Positions 43,687 to 54,684 are shown, counted from the stretch's first letter. The stretch: DNA of 64,000 nt from Trichaptum fuscoviolaceum (GCA_910574455.1 CAJSYZ010000005.1:7378001-7442000), one strand, 5' to 3'. Numbers and translations: made by a program. Notes: generated by a model from the letters alone, not told the origin.

Positions 43687-44760
43687 TGTCAGGAATCCGC
43701 CTCAGGTTATTTTATTTCTTTTATTTTTCCTTTATTTTCTTTTACGATCACACTCCGAGTCGGATCCCCGACATGTCCGGTCCGAAACCGGACTTTCTTT
43801 AACTCCGATTCTCTTCCTTTTTGCATAGATTACTTGCCTGTATGTTTGCAGGCCGCTAGGACAAGCGCCCTGCAAACAATTCTCCTTTCTTTCTTTCTTC
43901 CGCCACTCCGACTCGAACCTCCGCTCTACCGATGTGGGACCCCGACTAGAGCGGGACCCCGAACTCCGACTTACGTCAGCGGTATAGGTCGGACCTAGTC
44001 GGATCAGGGTCCAGTGGCTTGGTACTGTATATGTCATAAACCAAACTGGGAAATAAGGCAATGAACTTGGGATTTTAGCCGTTAGACTAAAAGAGCCATG
44101 TTGTCAGGTTACTGACAACTGTTCCCAGCGCTATTTAAGGTGTTCGCACGTTAGGAATTACCCAATTCCTAACATTACCTCCCTCTCAAAGACCCTCTTC
44201 CTTTCCGGGGGGAAGAGGACACCCTTCCGTAAATAGCCGCCCCCCACCCTATTTCCTTTTAGGGTGTAAGCCAACAAAGTCCAGAGAGGATCCCGGATGC
44301 AATATTAATTTCATCTTTCATCATCAAATTAATTATTGCCACACCGGGAGTTGAACTTGTGACCTGGTAAACCTGACAACCTGTCATAAACCAAACTGGG
44401 AAATAAGGCAATGAACTTGGGATTTTAGCCGTTAGACTAAAAGAGCCATGTTGTCAGGTTACTGACAACTGTTCCCAGCGCTATTTAAGGTGTTCGCACG
44501 TTAGGAATTACCCAATTCCTAACAGTATAGTTTTTACCTTTGTTCATCAAAACCGCGGATCCCCCTGCGAAGCACTCCACTTTTGGCCTCTTGTAAAGTG
44601 CTTCTCAGGTGATGTGTTTATCTTTAGCTCTGATGTGTAGAATAGCTTAATTGACTTGTAAAGTGCTTCTCAGAGTGAGAACCACCGCTCATTGCGTCCG
44701 ATCGTCGTCTGTGTCCGATTCAGGGTCTCGAAAGCGAAGGAACCACTCTAGGTCGTAACA
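43687..44760 (+). mobile_element. Solo LTR 3 with nested TRIM
   Basis: Starts TGTCAGGAATCC and ends GGTCGTAACA with the duplication GATAC (43682-43686, 44761-44765). Copy #6 shows the empty site (GAGATTCGAACCATCTGG). Without the nested TRIM and its duplication it is about 576 bp. Its 3' part (44560-44690) holds an AAGCACTCCACTTTTG...GTAAAGTGCTTCTCAG block repeated twice, like the R region of solo LTR 2, so the two belong to related retrotransposon families. Confidence 0.85.
44032..44524 (-). mobile_element. TRIM: miniature LTR element with Pol III boxes
   Basis: Two direct repeats of 143 bp (44032-44174 and 44382-44524), identical by eye and ending TG...CA, flank only 207 bp of internal DNA. 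A 5-bp duplication GTATA (44027-44031, 44525-44529) encloses the whole. On the minus strand a purine tract (GAGAGGGAGG) directly precedes the 3' LTR, so the element is oriented leftwards. Also on the minus strand, a perfect A box (TAGTCTAACGG, 44439-44429) lies inside the LTR and a perfect B box (GTTCAACTC, 44356-44348) just inside the internal region, about 75 bp apart. No protein is encoded. Confidence 0.85.
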
Positions 44761-44861
44761 GATACGAGCCATCTGGTTGGCACGGAATACCGTGACATCC
44801 GCAATCTTTCTTGTCAACCGGTATATTTCTCTGGCGGGATACATCATGGTCGCATACTTTA

Positions 44862-45620
44862 CACAGGGTTACCAAAAGTGACGGTCACCCCTCAAAAACA
44901 TGTTTTTGTACATTATCTTATTGTCAACACATTATTTGCACTTGCAAAAATCTGGCAAGCATACGAATGCTGATCACTATGTCTATGTGAAGTTTCAAGA
45001 TATTCTGTGAAGCCAATCTTGTTCAATGAGATATCTTCAATCTGAAGATTTAGCCTAAATTCACACTATTTCCAACATTTTAGAGAGGCTGGAGATACAA
45101 CCAATGCCCCAACAGATGTGACACTTTTCTAACGTGAATGAATAGGTAGTGGCATGCATGCATGATTTTACAGGATTTTTAAGGTCACTTGTTGTAAGGT
45201 AGGAGGCCAATGTCTGATTTTTACGAAAATTAATACTGAAATCTGATCAAAATGACATTTTTTTGCATATATGCGGCATAAACTACTAACTAGCAACACA
45301 AAAATTATCGTAAAATCAGACAAGGTATCTTTAATCTCAATGGTAAAGCGTGCAAATTTCTGGAAGGAATGAAAAACAAAAATCTGTTGTAAATTGAGGA
45401 TAATGGTCTAGAATTTGTCTAATTTAATCATTTTACAAGAACTTTGTTATCATCTTTTTTCTTCTTTGACAGAAGCTATCAACCTCATATTTCTCATACA
45501 CGATGCTACAGTATGGTGTATAGTATGGAAACATTTTTGAGTATTAACAGCAATTTAAAGTAGAGAAAAATGCAAAACATTGGATTTACGGGGGTGACCA
45601 TCACTTTTGGTAACCCTGTG
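44862..45620. mobile_element. Tc1/mariner-type MITE, copy B (759 bp, uninterrupted)
   Basis: Same ends as copy A (CACAGGGTTACC...GGTAACCCTGTG), flanked by TA (44860-44861, 45621-45622). It lies inverted with respect to copy A and nearly identical to it by eye. It sits inside an exon of DUF6533 #4; copy #6 shows the unoccupied site (ACTTCATATGTG). It carries no gene. Confidence 0.92.
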
Positions 45621-46716
45621 TATATGTGTACCTTTTGACCAAATCATGGTATGCCAAGCAGCCTGATTTGACAAGATGCCATTCTCAGTAATTTTCTTCC
45701 AGACGTATGTTGGTATTCTATGCCATCTTTCTTAGCTTTTAATATCTTTGACAATAGTGGACAATGTGAGAGATTTTCCAAGTTTATTGCTGTACTGGCG
45801 CTCATAAATCAGTTGGCAATCGTGGGTGAGTTGAGCTTCTTCATGTGGATAATCTAACAAGCTATTTTATTGATACTAATCTAGATACAATGACTCTGAG
45901 GACATATGCCTTGTATCACAAAAACGGCATCGTCCTTATTGCAACGAGTATCTCTGGGCTTTACTGCATAACTTTGACATCAGTAAGCCTTTACCTGTGC
46001 CTCTGAAGCTACTTCAATTAACCCCAACAATAAGTATGTTATCTCTCATATGTTTGGAGGGCAAGATACGATTCGCGCGCTCGTACCAGATTGGCAAGAT
46101 TCGACTGACATGATTGAACCAAAACTTAATTGGACAATTTACGCCGCATCCCCTTCCTGCAATATTGGTGTACACAACTTGTGGGTTCTTTATCTAGGTG
46201 AATTAATGCCTAATACCGACTTTTATCTCAGATGTATGGATTATTTTCTTACACATCATGATCTCCCTGAGACAATATAACAATATTGCAGTATATTCAC
46301 TGGCCATTACGTCCGCAATTTTCTTTGATGTGCTTGTTATCCTCCTCACTGCAGGTTGAACGTGGACTATTTTGTTGTCGGATTCGCAAATGCGGAGCTA
46401 CTACCCTTTGTACTCCCTTATATTCAGAGATGGTGAGGCTTGACACTTCGGAAAGACATTCCTACTAATCAGTGTCAAGGTTGCGCATATTTCATGTTAG
46501 TATTTAGATTGCTTGACAGAATATCATGTGGAGAAAGTAACATGAATGTCTCATGATAGTGTCATGATTGCTGCGAACACTTTTCCTTTCACATACTACA
46601 TAGCACAGGTGCGAGATCAACAAATTCCAGTCCAGACATAATGTCCTCCTTAACTTATTTCAGGCAGGTTCTCATTCCTTTCCCTTGCAAATGGGGTTGA
46701 ACTCGGTTATCGGACC

Positions 46717-47058
46717 TATCAGCGACAGCTAGCAGCGACGACAACGACCACTGGGCTGTGCCTCTACTCAATCTCAGCAAGAAAGGTGGAGGGATAAAAG
46801 AAGTATATTAGCTACTGCTAACTGGAGGTTAGATCAGATCAAAGCTAGAGTACAACAAAAGCGAAGCTGTCTACTTATATACTGTAGGGTGTGGCTGTGT
46901 CGCACTGCCCCGTTACTAAGCTACTATGCCAGAAGGTTCCATGGATTACTAAGTAGCGTCAGTGATGAGTAAAAGAAGATGACTACACGTGAATGCATAA
47001 GTGATGACAAAGAAAAGAAAAGATAAAATAAAAGGAAAAGGAAATTGAGTTCATGACA
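46717..47058 (-). repeat. 3' LTR of gypsy element
   Basis: 342 bp, identical by eye to 52963-53304. It is preceded (in coding direction) by the polypurine tract at 47059-47072. Confidence 0.95.
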
Positions 47059-47070
47059 TAACCCCCCCCT

Positions 47071-50000
47071 TTAAGGCGGATGTCCCAGCCGCGAAGAAGG
47101 CTCTGTGGGTTCACGTTTCTCCATGATGTCTAGAAGTTCGACCATACGAGTACGTGTCACCGTACGAGGAGCACCCGGATGTAAGCGATGGAATTCTTCG
47201 ACCTCTTCCTGAGCATGTTTGACATTTGCTGCAGGTTCCCAAGTACGCTCCGATACCGGATATCCTTTCCAGTGGACCAAGTACTGTAATTTGCCATAAT
47301 AGACCCGCGAGTCGAGAATCTTTTCGACTTCCCATTCCTCTACGCCTTTCACAAGATCTGGTGGAGGCGGAGGCTTTCGTCGCTGAGAAGGAAAGACTGG
47401 GTCCTTATATGGCGTCAGAAGTACTTCATTGAAAACCGGATGTAGTCGCTTCCAATGGGGTGGAAGTTTCAGACGATATGCTGCTTTGCCAACTTTCTTT
47501 TCAATGACAAAGGGTCCATAACGTTTATCGCCTAATTTCTTCATGGGTCGTGTAGAAGATATGTTGACGCCTTCTAACATGACTTTGTACCCGGTTTATA
47601 CTCCTGAGATGGTCCGCGTCGTTGGTCATAGTACCGCTTCATGAGTGCCGCTGCCTCCTCAAGAGCCAATCGAGTTTTCCTCTCTAACCTGTTGCATCCT
47701 ATCTGCAAACTGCTTGGCTGACTCATTGGTGGATTCGCGTCGAGGGTTAGTTCCTGTATACGGATGACGTCCGTAATTGACAAAGAATGGTGACTGCTTC
47801 GTTGAGGAGTGTTCCCTATTGTTGTATGCGAATTCTGCCAAGGATAGCCATTCTACCCAGTCCGACTGACGATGATTTATGAAGATGCGCAAGTATTGTT
47901 CAACTTCTTGGTTAATGCGCTCTGTCTGTCCGTCGGTTTGAGGATGGAAAGCTGTTGACGAGTTTGCTTCAATGCCCACAAGTTTGTATAGTTCCTTCAT
48001 AAACTTGGCTTCGAACTGTGGCCCGCGATCATGGATAAACTTCCGTGGAATACCGTGCAATCTGAAGATCTGATCCCGGTAAATCTTTGCCATGCCTTCA
48101 GCTGTGAGAGATGTATCAATTGGCGTAAGGTGGATCATCTTGCTGAATCGATCAACTGTAACACAGATCGCATTGTGACCTTGCGACTCTGGTAATTCGC
48201 CGATGATATCCACTGATACGATCTCCCATGGGCTAGAGGGGACTTCATTGGGATTTAGAGGTGCATTGGGTTTTGCTCGATGTGGCTTTGTACGCTGACA
48301 AGTGTCGCAACCTGAAACATATCGTCGGACATCAAAGTGTACTCCTGGCCACCAGTAGTTCCTAGTGATCAGTTCTACTGTCTTGTACTGTCCTGGATGT
48401 CCGTCGATTCGAGAATCATGGTGTGTACGTATGATATCTTCTCGAAGTTTCTGGTCTCGGAACATAGATGCGTCCTTGTCGCAGTACTAACCCATCCGGC
48501 AATGCCTCCCATTGATCTTCCTTGTTTGCTAAGGCCAAGCGTACGACTCTGTCCATAGAGGATCTCGCTCTCATGATTCGTTTGACAAAATCTTCATCTA
48601 AAGATTCTACCAAAACTTCATTGACGAACCATTCTGGTTTGAGCAAAGTGACGTCAACGTTGTCATTCTCCCCCCTCTTATGATCTGCTCGTCTCGAGAG
48701 AAGGTCGGCTTTCGTCATCTGAGATCCTGGCTTATGGAACAATTTGAAGTCGTATTCTGCAAGTTCTGTGACCCAACGCGCTTGTCTATAGTTCAACTTT
48801 TGGGGCTTTTTGAAATACTGGAGATTAAGATGATCGGTCCAGATTTGGAAAGGTTGTCTAGCACCCAATAAGTATTGTCGCCATTCGTCAATGGAGTCCA
48901 TAATTGCAAGTAATTCCTTGTCGTAAATCTCATAGTTGCGCTCTGTAGCATTGAGTGCACGAGATCGGAATGCAATTGGACGCCATTTTCCATTAATGTA
49001 CTGGGACAAGATAGCGCCGTTGGCAAAGTTTGAAGAGTCACATTCAATGCAGAATTGATCGTTATCTGTAGGCACTGCTAGGACAGGTTCCTCACAGATA
49101 CGTTGCTTTAAACGATCAAATGCTTCCTTCTGATCGGTACCCCACTCCCACTCCACCTTCCCTGTCAAGGCATGTAGCGGTTTGGCAACATGACTAAATC
49201 CTAAAATGAATCGGCGGTAGTAATTGCAGAACCCTAAGAACTGTTGTAGCTCATGTTTGTTCGTGGGTTCTGGCCAATCTTTAACTGCTGCTACCTTTGC
49301 CGGATCCATTCGGACTTCGCCATTACCAATGATGTGGCCTAGATATTCAATGCTCGACTGTGCGAATAAACATTTTTCAGGCTTCAGACAGAGTTTGTTT
49401 TCTCGAAGTATTTCCAGGACTTGTCGCACAAGACGATCATGATGCTCTCTCGTCTGTGTGAATATGAGAATATCGTCCAAGTATACTATGACATGTCCGT
49501 CATTGATGAGATCTCTGAGTATTTCGTTCATGAAACCTTGAAATGTCGCCGGTGAATTAGTCAAGCCAAAGAACATCACTGTAGGTTCAAATAGACCACG
49601 CCATGTGCGGAATGCAGCCTTCCATTCATCGCCCTCTTTAATCCTAATATTGTTGTATCCCCATCGTACGTCAAGCTTCGTGAAGAACTTTGCCTGTTTT
49701 GTCAGATCAATGAGCTCTTGAATGAGTGGCAAAGGGTATTTGTTCTTTATTGTACCCTTATTGAGCTCTCGATAATCTTGAACAGGGCGAAGCTTGCCGT
49801 CTTTCTTTTTAATGAAGAAGAAAGGGGATGCCATAGGAGATTTTGAGGGACGAATGCGACCGGAGCGCAGGTTTTCTTCTAGAAATTCATCTAGCGCCTC
49901 ACGCTCTTTGAGACTCAATGGATAGACCTTGCAATCGCGGGGTACAAACCCAGGAGTGAGTTCAATTGCATGGTCCCAAGGGCGTCGTTCTGGGAGGTGA

Positions 50001-51183
50001 TTGAATTCTTCTTCGCTAAAGACTGTAGGGAATTCTGCAATGAAATCGGCGGCTACTTCTTGTACTACAGCTCGCAACCGATTTCGTCTCTCTCGTGTCT
50101 CAGAGACGTACTTTTCCCAGTCAAAGAAGAATATACGATCGCCCTCTTCCAGAGTCTCAATTTTATCCGCTTCAGGTTCATTTCCACTGTTCCGAGAGTT
50201 GGAATATAGCCACAATCATCAGGGCAACGGGTAAAGGATATTTCTCCCGTTGTCCAATCGATGCTTGGATTGTGACGCTTCAGCCATTCATAGCCGATGA
50301 AGAGATCCGTACTCTCAAGATTGGTAACCGCAAGTTCAATTAGCTCTGAGTGATCATGGATTGACATTTTGATCTCTACATATTCCGTAATGGCTCCATT
50401 TGTGTTGGGAGTCCCATCTGCGTTATAGACTGGTAGCGGAATAGGTAGTTTCTTGGTAGGAATATGATGAGCTTCGACGAACTCGCGATTAATGCATGAA
50501 CCGGTGCATCCGCTATCCACTAATGCCTTAACCTTAACCGTTTCCAAATTATCCAACCGATGTAATAATACCGGCAGCGTGAGCTGCGACGTGCCCGTCT
50601 TTCTGATAAAGCGTTTATTACCCTTTAGACTTCTTACGGCAGCAAGAGCTTCCTCATGATTAAGACTGTTAATGAGGGGAACCAGCTCTGGTGTGACTTC
50701 TGCTTGCCGACAAGAAGGGGTCCATACACGCAATACCGTCAAGGCATCCGCAAGCTTATCCTCCCTAAGACGCTTCACTACCCATGCCGCTGTGTGAGGG
50801 ATAGGAAGGTCTCTTCGGTTCCGCTTGGGACGTGGGACTTCGACCGTGGGTTTAGGTTTCTCCTCTGGCACCGAGGATTGAGAAGAAATATTAAAAGAAG
50901 AAGAAGAGGAAAACAAGCAATCATTACTATCTACATTGGACGGTGTTGTTTTTTCTTTATAAATATTTTTATTGAGTGGGGATTTAGAACGAGACGATAC
51001 ATTGATAGGAAAATCACAGGAAAATTCTACAAGACGTATTTTTGTTGTTTTTGTTTTTTCTTCGTTTTCTTTATGGTTTTGTTGGTTTTTTTCATAATTA
51101 ACTACCGGGTCATCATAGTAAAAAGAGTCCGAATAAAAGGTGCCAGATTCGAAAAATTCATCCTCAGTGCATACCACGTTCAT
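47071..51183 (-). pseudogene. Gypsy pol (PR-RT-RNaseH-INT-chromodomain), frameshifted
   Basis: The retrotransposon polyprotein is spread over several frames. 51183-50065 carries the aspartic protease (VKALVDSGCTGSCIN). 50215-48416 carries reverse transcriptase (RDYRELNKGTIKNKYPLP, VIVYLDDILIF with the YLDD catalytic box) and RNase H (CDSSNFANGAILS, IYDKELLAI, WTDHLNL). 48465-47659 carries the integrase: HHCC zinc finger (HHDSRIDGHPGQ...GCDTCQRTK) and D,D35E core (SVDIIGEL, HDRGPQFEAKF, GQTERINQEVEQYLR). 47580-47071 carries the GPF module and a chromodomain (EWEVEKILDSRVYYGKLQYL then VHWKGYPVSERTWEPAANV). Frame breaks lie near 50.1-50.2, 48.45, 47.68 and 47.58 kb. Catalytic residues are all kept, so decay is minimal or partly due to sequencing. 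Pol starts at ATG 51183, overlapping the gag stop. Confidence 0.93.
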
Positions 51184-52340
51184 GCCTGAGGGCTCGTAAA
51201 ATCCTGCTGTCCGTCGACAGGGGCTTCCGCTGCGTGTTCTTCCGTTAACTGATCCGACTGATCCCAGTACCCAGCTGCTAACTCCGACTCTGTCCGATGT
51301 TCCATAGCGCGGAACTGGTCATTCCAATCAGCACACTCTTCTGGATCCATCTTTTGGATGATCTCACGGATCTTGAGAGTGCGCGATGGACAATTACGTG
51401 CAATGTGACCAGGTCGGTTGCAGAGATAACAGAGGTTATTCCGGCGAGCTCGATCCATCGTGATCTCCATAGGCTGGCCCTGACCTCCAAAGGTGACTCC
51501 TGTCTGGTCTCGCTTATCAGTGACAGGTGGAGGTCCTGGTGGAGGTCGGAATTGTGGGGCCACCGGAGGTGGAGCATAAGGGGCACGAGGTGGAGCATGG
51601 AGTGGGCGACGAACCATTGGTTGTTGACGAGTCCGCATGACGTCCTGCAGGCGCCGACGTTGATTGTCAAAGCGAAGCGCCGCAGTCTTCCATCCTTCGT
51701 ACGTAATAGGGCATTCACTCATGCTGAGGATGTTTTGTACGATGGAGGAATCTAACGCCATTTCGAGTAGCCGGATCAAAAAGTCATCATAACCGTCCAT
51801 GTAACCCGCTTTGCGCCGGTGTACGTCAAACTGCGCAAAGAACTCTTCCGCTTTCGCACCGCTTTGCTTTAGCTTTATCAACGCGGTCTGCGCATGCATC
51901 GCCTCATTGGGATCACCGAAAGTAGTCTTCAGGGACTCGAGAAACGTGTTCCAAGTGTCATTAATTGTCAATGTGCCCGCCACTGTCTTCGAATCCACAT
52001 AGTTCTGTGCCCACTCTCCAGCTAATCCGCCGCGCATAAGACTGAGCACAAACAGGATTTTCTGAGAGGATAGATGATAGGCGTCTCCATGAGCACTAAG
52101 AAAGACATGAACAGTGCGGATAAAATCTTTGTAGTTGGTGCCATCAAACGGTTCCGGTTTGACAGCAAGATTTTTGGTGACGTGTGACGGAGTGGAACGT
52201 TGTTGCAGTACTCGGACGTCCTCCCGAAGCTGATTCTCTCGTATAGCGGCTTCCAATATCTCTGTCTCCCGAGTTTGGATAGTACCTCTCAACTCGTTGA
52301 TTGCATTCTCGAGTGCTAGAATCCGCTCGGTGTTACTCAT
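51180..52340 (-). CDS. Gypsy gag (capsid/nucleocapsid)
   Basis: An intact 386-residue frame. It has an N-terminal coiled coil (ILALENAINELRGTIQTRE), then a capsid-type region (EPFDGTNYKDFIRTVHVFLS, GGLAGEWAQNYVD, FGDPNEAMHAQTALIKLKQ). A proline-rich linker (PPRAPYAPPPVAPQFRPPP) leads to one CCHC zinc knuckle (CYLCNRPGHIARNC). It would form the retrotransposon particle and package its RNA. Stop TGA (51182-51180) overlaps the pol ATG (51183-51181) as ATGA, placing pol in the -1 frame. This suggests coupled stop-restart translation rather than readthrough. Confidence 0.93.
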   Translation of the reverse strand: MSNTERILALENAINELRGTIQTRETEILEAAIRENQLREDVRVLQQRSTPSHVTKNLAVKPEPFDGTNYKDFIRTVHVFLSAHGDAYHLSSQKILFVLSLMRGGLAGEWAQNYVDSKTVAGTLTINDTWNTFLESLKTTFGDPNEAMHAQTALIKLKQSGAKAEEFFAQFDVHRRKAGYMDGYDDFLIRLLEMALDSSIVQNILSMSECPITYEGWKTAALRFDNQRRRLQDVMRTRQQPMVRRPLHAPPRAPYAPPPVAPQFRPPPGPPPVTDKRDQTGVTFGGQGQPMEITMDRARRNNLCYLCNRPGHIARNCPSRTLKIREIIQKMDPEECADWNDQFRAMEHRTESELAAGYWDQSDQLTEEHAAEAPVDGQQDFTSPQA

Positions 52341-52962
52341 TCTGGTGGCGGCTGAGGATTTCTAGGAGGAGTGAGGTGTAACAGGATTTGGAAGATGTAG
52401 AGTTCAATATAGAGGTGGATAGCAGGGCGACAGTCGATGAGAGGGATACGGCACTGGAACACAAGTTCGTTCAGGAAGAACAGGCGCAGTATGAGCGCCA
52501 GGATGAAATCTGTAAAAAGAATAAAATCGATAACAGACGTTGCCCGTATCTGGCTACAGATTAACAATGCCTGTCGTTAAAGGACTAGATACAAGCACAC
52601 TCAGTATCTGTTGGTCCGTCTGGACTTCGCAAGACACCGCTGGTCAGACAGTCTTTCGACTCCGCAGGCGGTGTTGATTGAGAGAGGTGTACTAGTCAAC
52701 CGGCGAACTAAGGCCAGGGGTGACACTTCACAATCAATAGAAGTTTCCAGATATCCACCAGTGTCTGCTATGCAGGATCAAAACAACGACAGCAGAGGTT
52801 GTAGCAAAGATAGGAGTCTGTTTAGAAACGACCCGAGGAGAGGGAATCTGTAAATGGGTGGGGAATAGTGGTTACGGGATGGAATGAGGAATGGGGAACG
52901 GAGTGATGAATAGATGTATGTTGAGTAGAGACAAAGGGCAGAGAAGGGTAGCTTTGATCTTA
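52341..52962. other. Gypsy 5' untranslated leader
   Basis: Region between the 5' LTR and gag in coding direction. The sequence just after the LTR (TAAGATCAAAGC) occupies the primer-binding position but does not obviously match initiator tRNA. No coding signal is seen. Confidence 0.5.
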
Positions 52963-53304
52963 TATCAGCGACAGCTAGCAGCGACGACAACGACCACTGG
53001 GCTGTGCCTCTACTCAATCTCAGCAAGAAAGGTGGAGGGATAAAAGAAGTATATTAGCTACTGCTAACTGGAGGTTAGATCAGATCAAAGCTAGAGTACA
53101 ACAAAAGCGAAGCTGTCTACTTATATACTGTAGGGTGTGGCTGTGTCGCACTGCCCCGTTACTAAGCTACTATGCCAGAAGGTTCCATGGATTACTAAGT
53201 AGCGTCAGTGATGAGTAAAAGAAGATGACTACACGTGAATGCATAAGTGATGACAAAGAAAAGAAAAGATAAAATAAAAGGAAAAGGAAATTGAGTTCAT
53301 GACA
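52963..53304 (-). repeat. 5' LTR of gypsy element
   Basis: 342 bp, identical by eye to the other LTR. Contains AGTATATAAGTAGAC (minus strand), a TATA-like promoter box. Confidence 0.95.
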
Positions 53305-53820
53305 GGACCAGCGTAAGAAACCTTCAAGTTGTCATGACCTTCACGTCTCGTTGAGCTCTGACAGCTACTCTACAGTGTCTCCGTCGTGCTTCTTTCCCGC
53401 CTTATCCTCAACTTACGACTGGAGCACCAATACACGACCCAGGGGGGCATCACTAGTGGTTCCGTACCATCTCGGATGCTCTTCGCTCCGCGTATTCTTG
53501 GGAATCTGACTGCAGAGCTCAGAGATGATGACTCTAACCACGAGGAGGAAGAATAATTACAAATGCTGTTGATTGTATCTGAAGTATAATTATACAGTCT
53601 AACTGTATACACTAAAGGAAGGAAAGACTGTTGCATCAGGCTTAATTATCCGCCGCTCGAGCCGATATACGAGGAATGAGTCGGCCAGGGGCCTCCGTGC
53701 TCAAGGCCCCTCGACTTTCGATCTCTATTTACTACTGCTTGGGATACAGTATGTATGCTAATAGAATGCTGTTTATCATGTCAAGTAAATTGTGCAGCGT
53801 GCGGTAGTAGACTGTGGTGT

Positions 53821-53847
53821 CCAAATAACCGAAAACGGATGTTTGGC
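53821..53847. repeat. Hairpin motif downstream of DUF6533 #4
   Basis: The same 27-base imperfect inverted repeat as at 58203-58229 (arms CCAAATAACCG / CGGATGTTTGG, loop AAAA), 264 bp after the stop of copy #4. Here it is not followed by an F-box/NTase gene. Confidence 0.75.
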
Positions 53848-53879
53848 ATCATCATCAAACTATGGTTATACGATTCAAG

Positions 53880-54090
53880 TTCCCATTGGACGTTCCCTAA
53901 GATAAGGGCTGTATCAGATGCCACGGCAGCACAAGACTAATTGATTTAGGCAGTAAGATTGTGCTTGGAAGCACTAACAGTCGACTGGAGTTTAACGACT
54001 GAAGCCAATGTCAGTGAGAGGATGACGTCATGATCATACTAGTACTAAGACTACATAGTTCGGGGCATTTGCCGCAATACTAGGAAAGCT
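53880..54090 (+). repeat. Dispersed repeat shared with 15.0-15.2 kb
   Basis: Matches the minus strand of 15215-15000 (CATTGGACGTTC, GATGCCACGG, CAGTCGACTGGAGTTTAAC, GGGCATTTGC). It lies between DUF6533 #4 and #5. No coding content. Confidence 0.7.
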
Positions 54091-54684
54091 ATGACCTAAT
54101 TTTACTTTATTAAGTAGATGTGACAATTTGTAAGCTAAGACTTAACGTCGCGATAATACTACTAAGGGCAGGCACTTTACTTTTAAGCTTTCAAACACAT
54201 CACTGCGACGCCTTGTGCTTCTCTTTACGACTCATTCTCTACTCAACCCGAATCACAACATCTCTACACTAGGTAGCAATCTGGCGGGATGACACTTGGT
54301 GATCGGATGATTTCCTTTAGCTATCTTTTGTTGATGTACAATGTTAATAAGGTAGTCCTCATTCCTGTGGCAACTCACTTCTCCGCCCTCTCATTCAGAT
54401 GTATATCCTTTGTACGCCACTTCGCCCTGCTCACTAGATGGTATCATTGATATCTTGACTCATGTAAACCTCAGCACACCGCAACATTATTCTATTTCAT
54501 CCGCCTTGAGACTTCTTGTCTCCATCGTGATATTGTCGCTAATATACTGGCCACAGTAAGACAGGCCAAAGTCCCTCAGCATCCGCCTCTTGTGTAACAC
54601 AAGATCTCTCTGTGATTTTGCTTTGAATACACATATTCCGTTGGCGCTTCTCTGAAAGCTGTGCACGTCGATCTCTCCATAACA

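Larger units (their letters stand above)
46717..53304 (-). mobile_element. Full-length chromodomain Ty3/gypsy retrotransposon
   Basis: 6588 bp with two 342-bp LTRs (46717-47058, 52963-53304) that look identical. The target duplication is GGACC (46712-46716, 53305-53309), and the empty site is present at 57663-57667. In coding direction the LTR starts TGTCATGAAC and ends GCTGATA, so the termini are TG...TA rather than TG...CA. A G-rich polypurine tract (AAAGGGGGGGGTTA) directly precedes the 3' LTR. Coding order is gag, protease, RT, RNase H, integrase, chromodomain. It inserted very recently into DUF6533 #4, yet pol is frameshifted. Confidence 0.95.
43428..53556 (+). pseudogene. DUF6533 copy #4, disrupted by three transposons
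   Basis: Starts at ATG 43428 (MSGDVAVSSPTLDLAGRYTY). It reads as the sister of copy #6 through LASTTIVIFDHLLTFSNEI and is then cut by solo LTR 3 (43687-44760). It resumes with RAIWLARNTVTSAIFLVNRYISLAGYIMVAYF and is cut by MITE B (44862-45620). It resumes with RFSKFIAVLALINQLAIV (about 45772-45825), TMTLRTYALYHKNGIVLIATSI, MFGGQDTIRALVPDWQ... and further exons, and is cut by the gypsy element (46717-53304). The last exon, LSRLILNLRLEHQYTTQGG...LGNLTAELRDDD, ends at TAA 53554-53556. All insertions carry target duplications. The gene cannot be expressed as a full protein. Exon identity to #6 is high by eye. Confidence 0.88.

Noticed and set aside
44032..44524. Simple tandem duplication rather than a retroelement
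   Set aside because: TG...CA ends, polypurine tract and a 5-bp duplication outside the pair argue for a TRIM insertion.
50065..50215. Overlap of protease and RT frames as a programmed frameshift site
   Set aside because: No slippery heptamer is evident and further frame breaks follow in pol, so simple indels are more likely.
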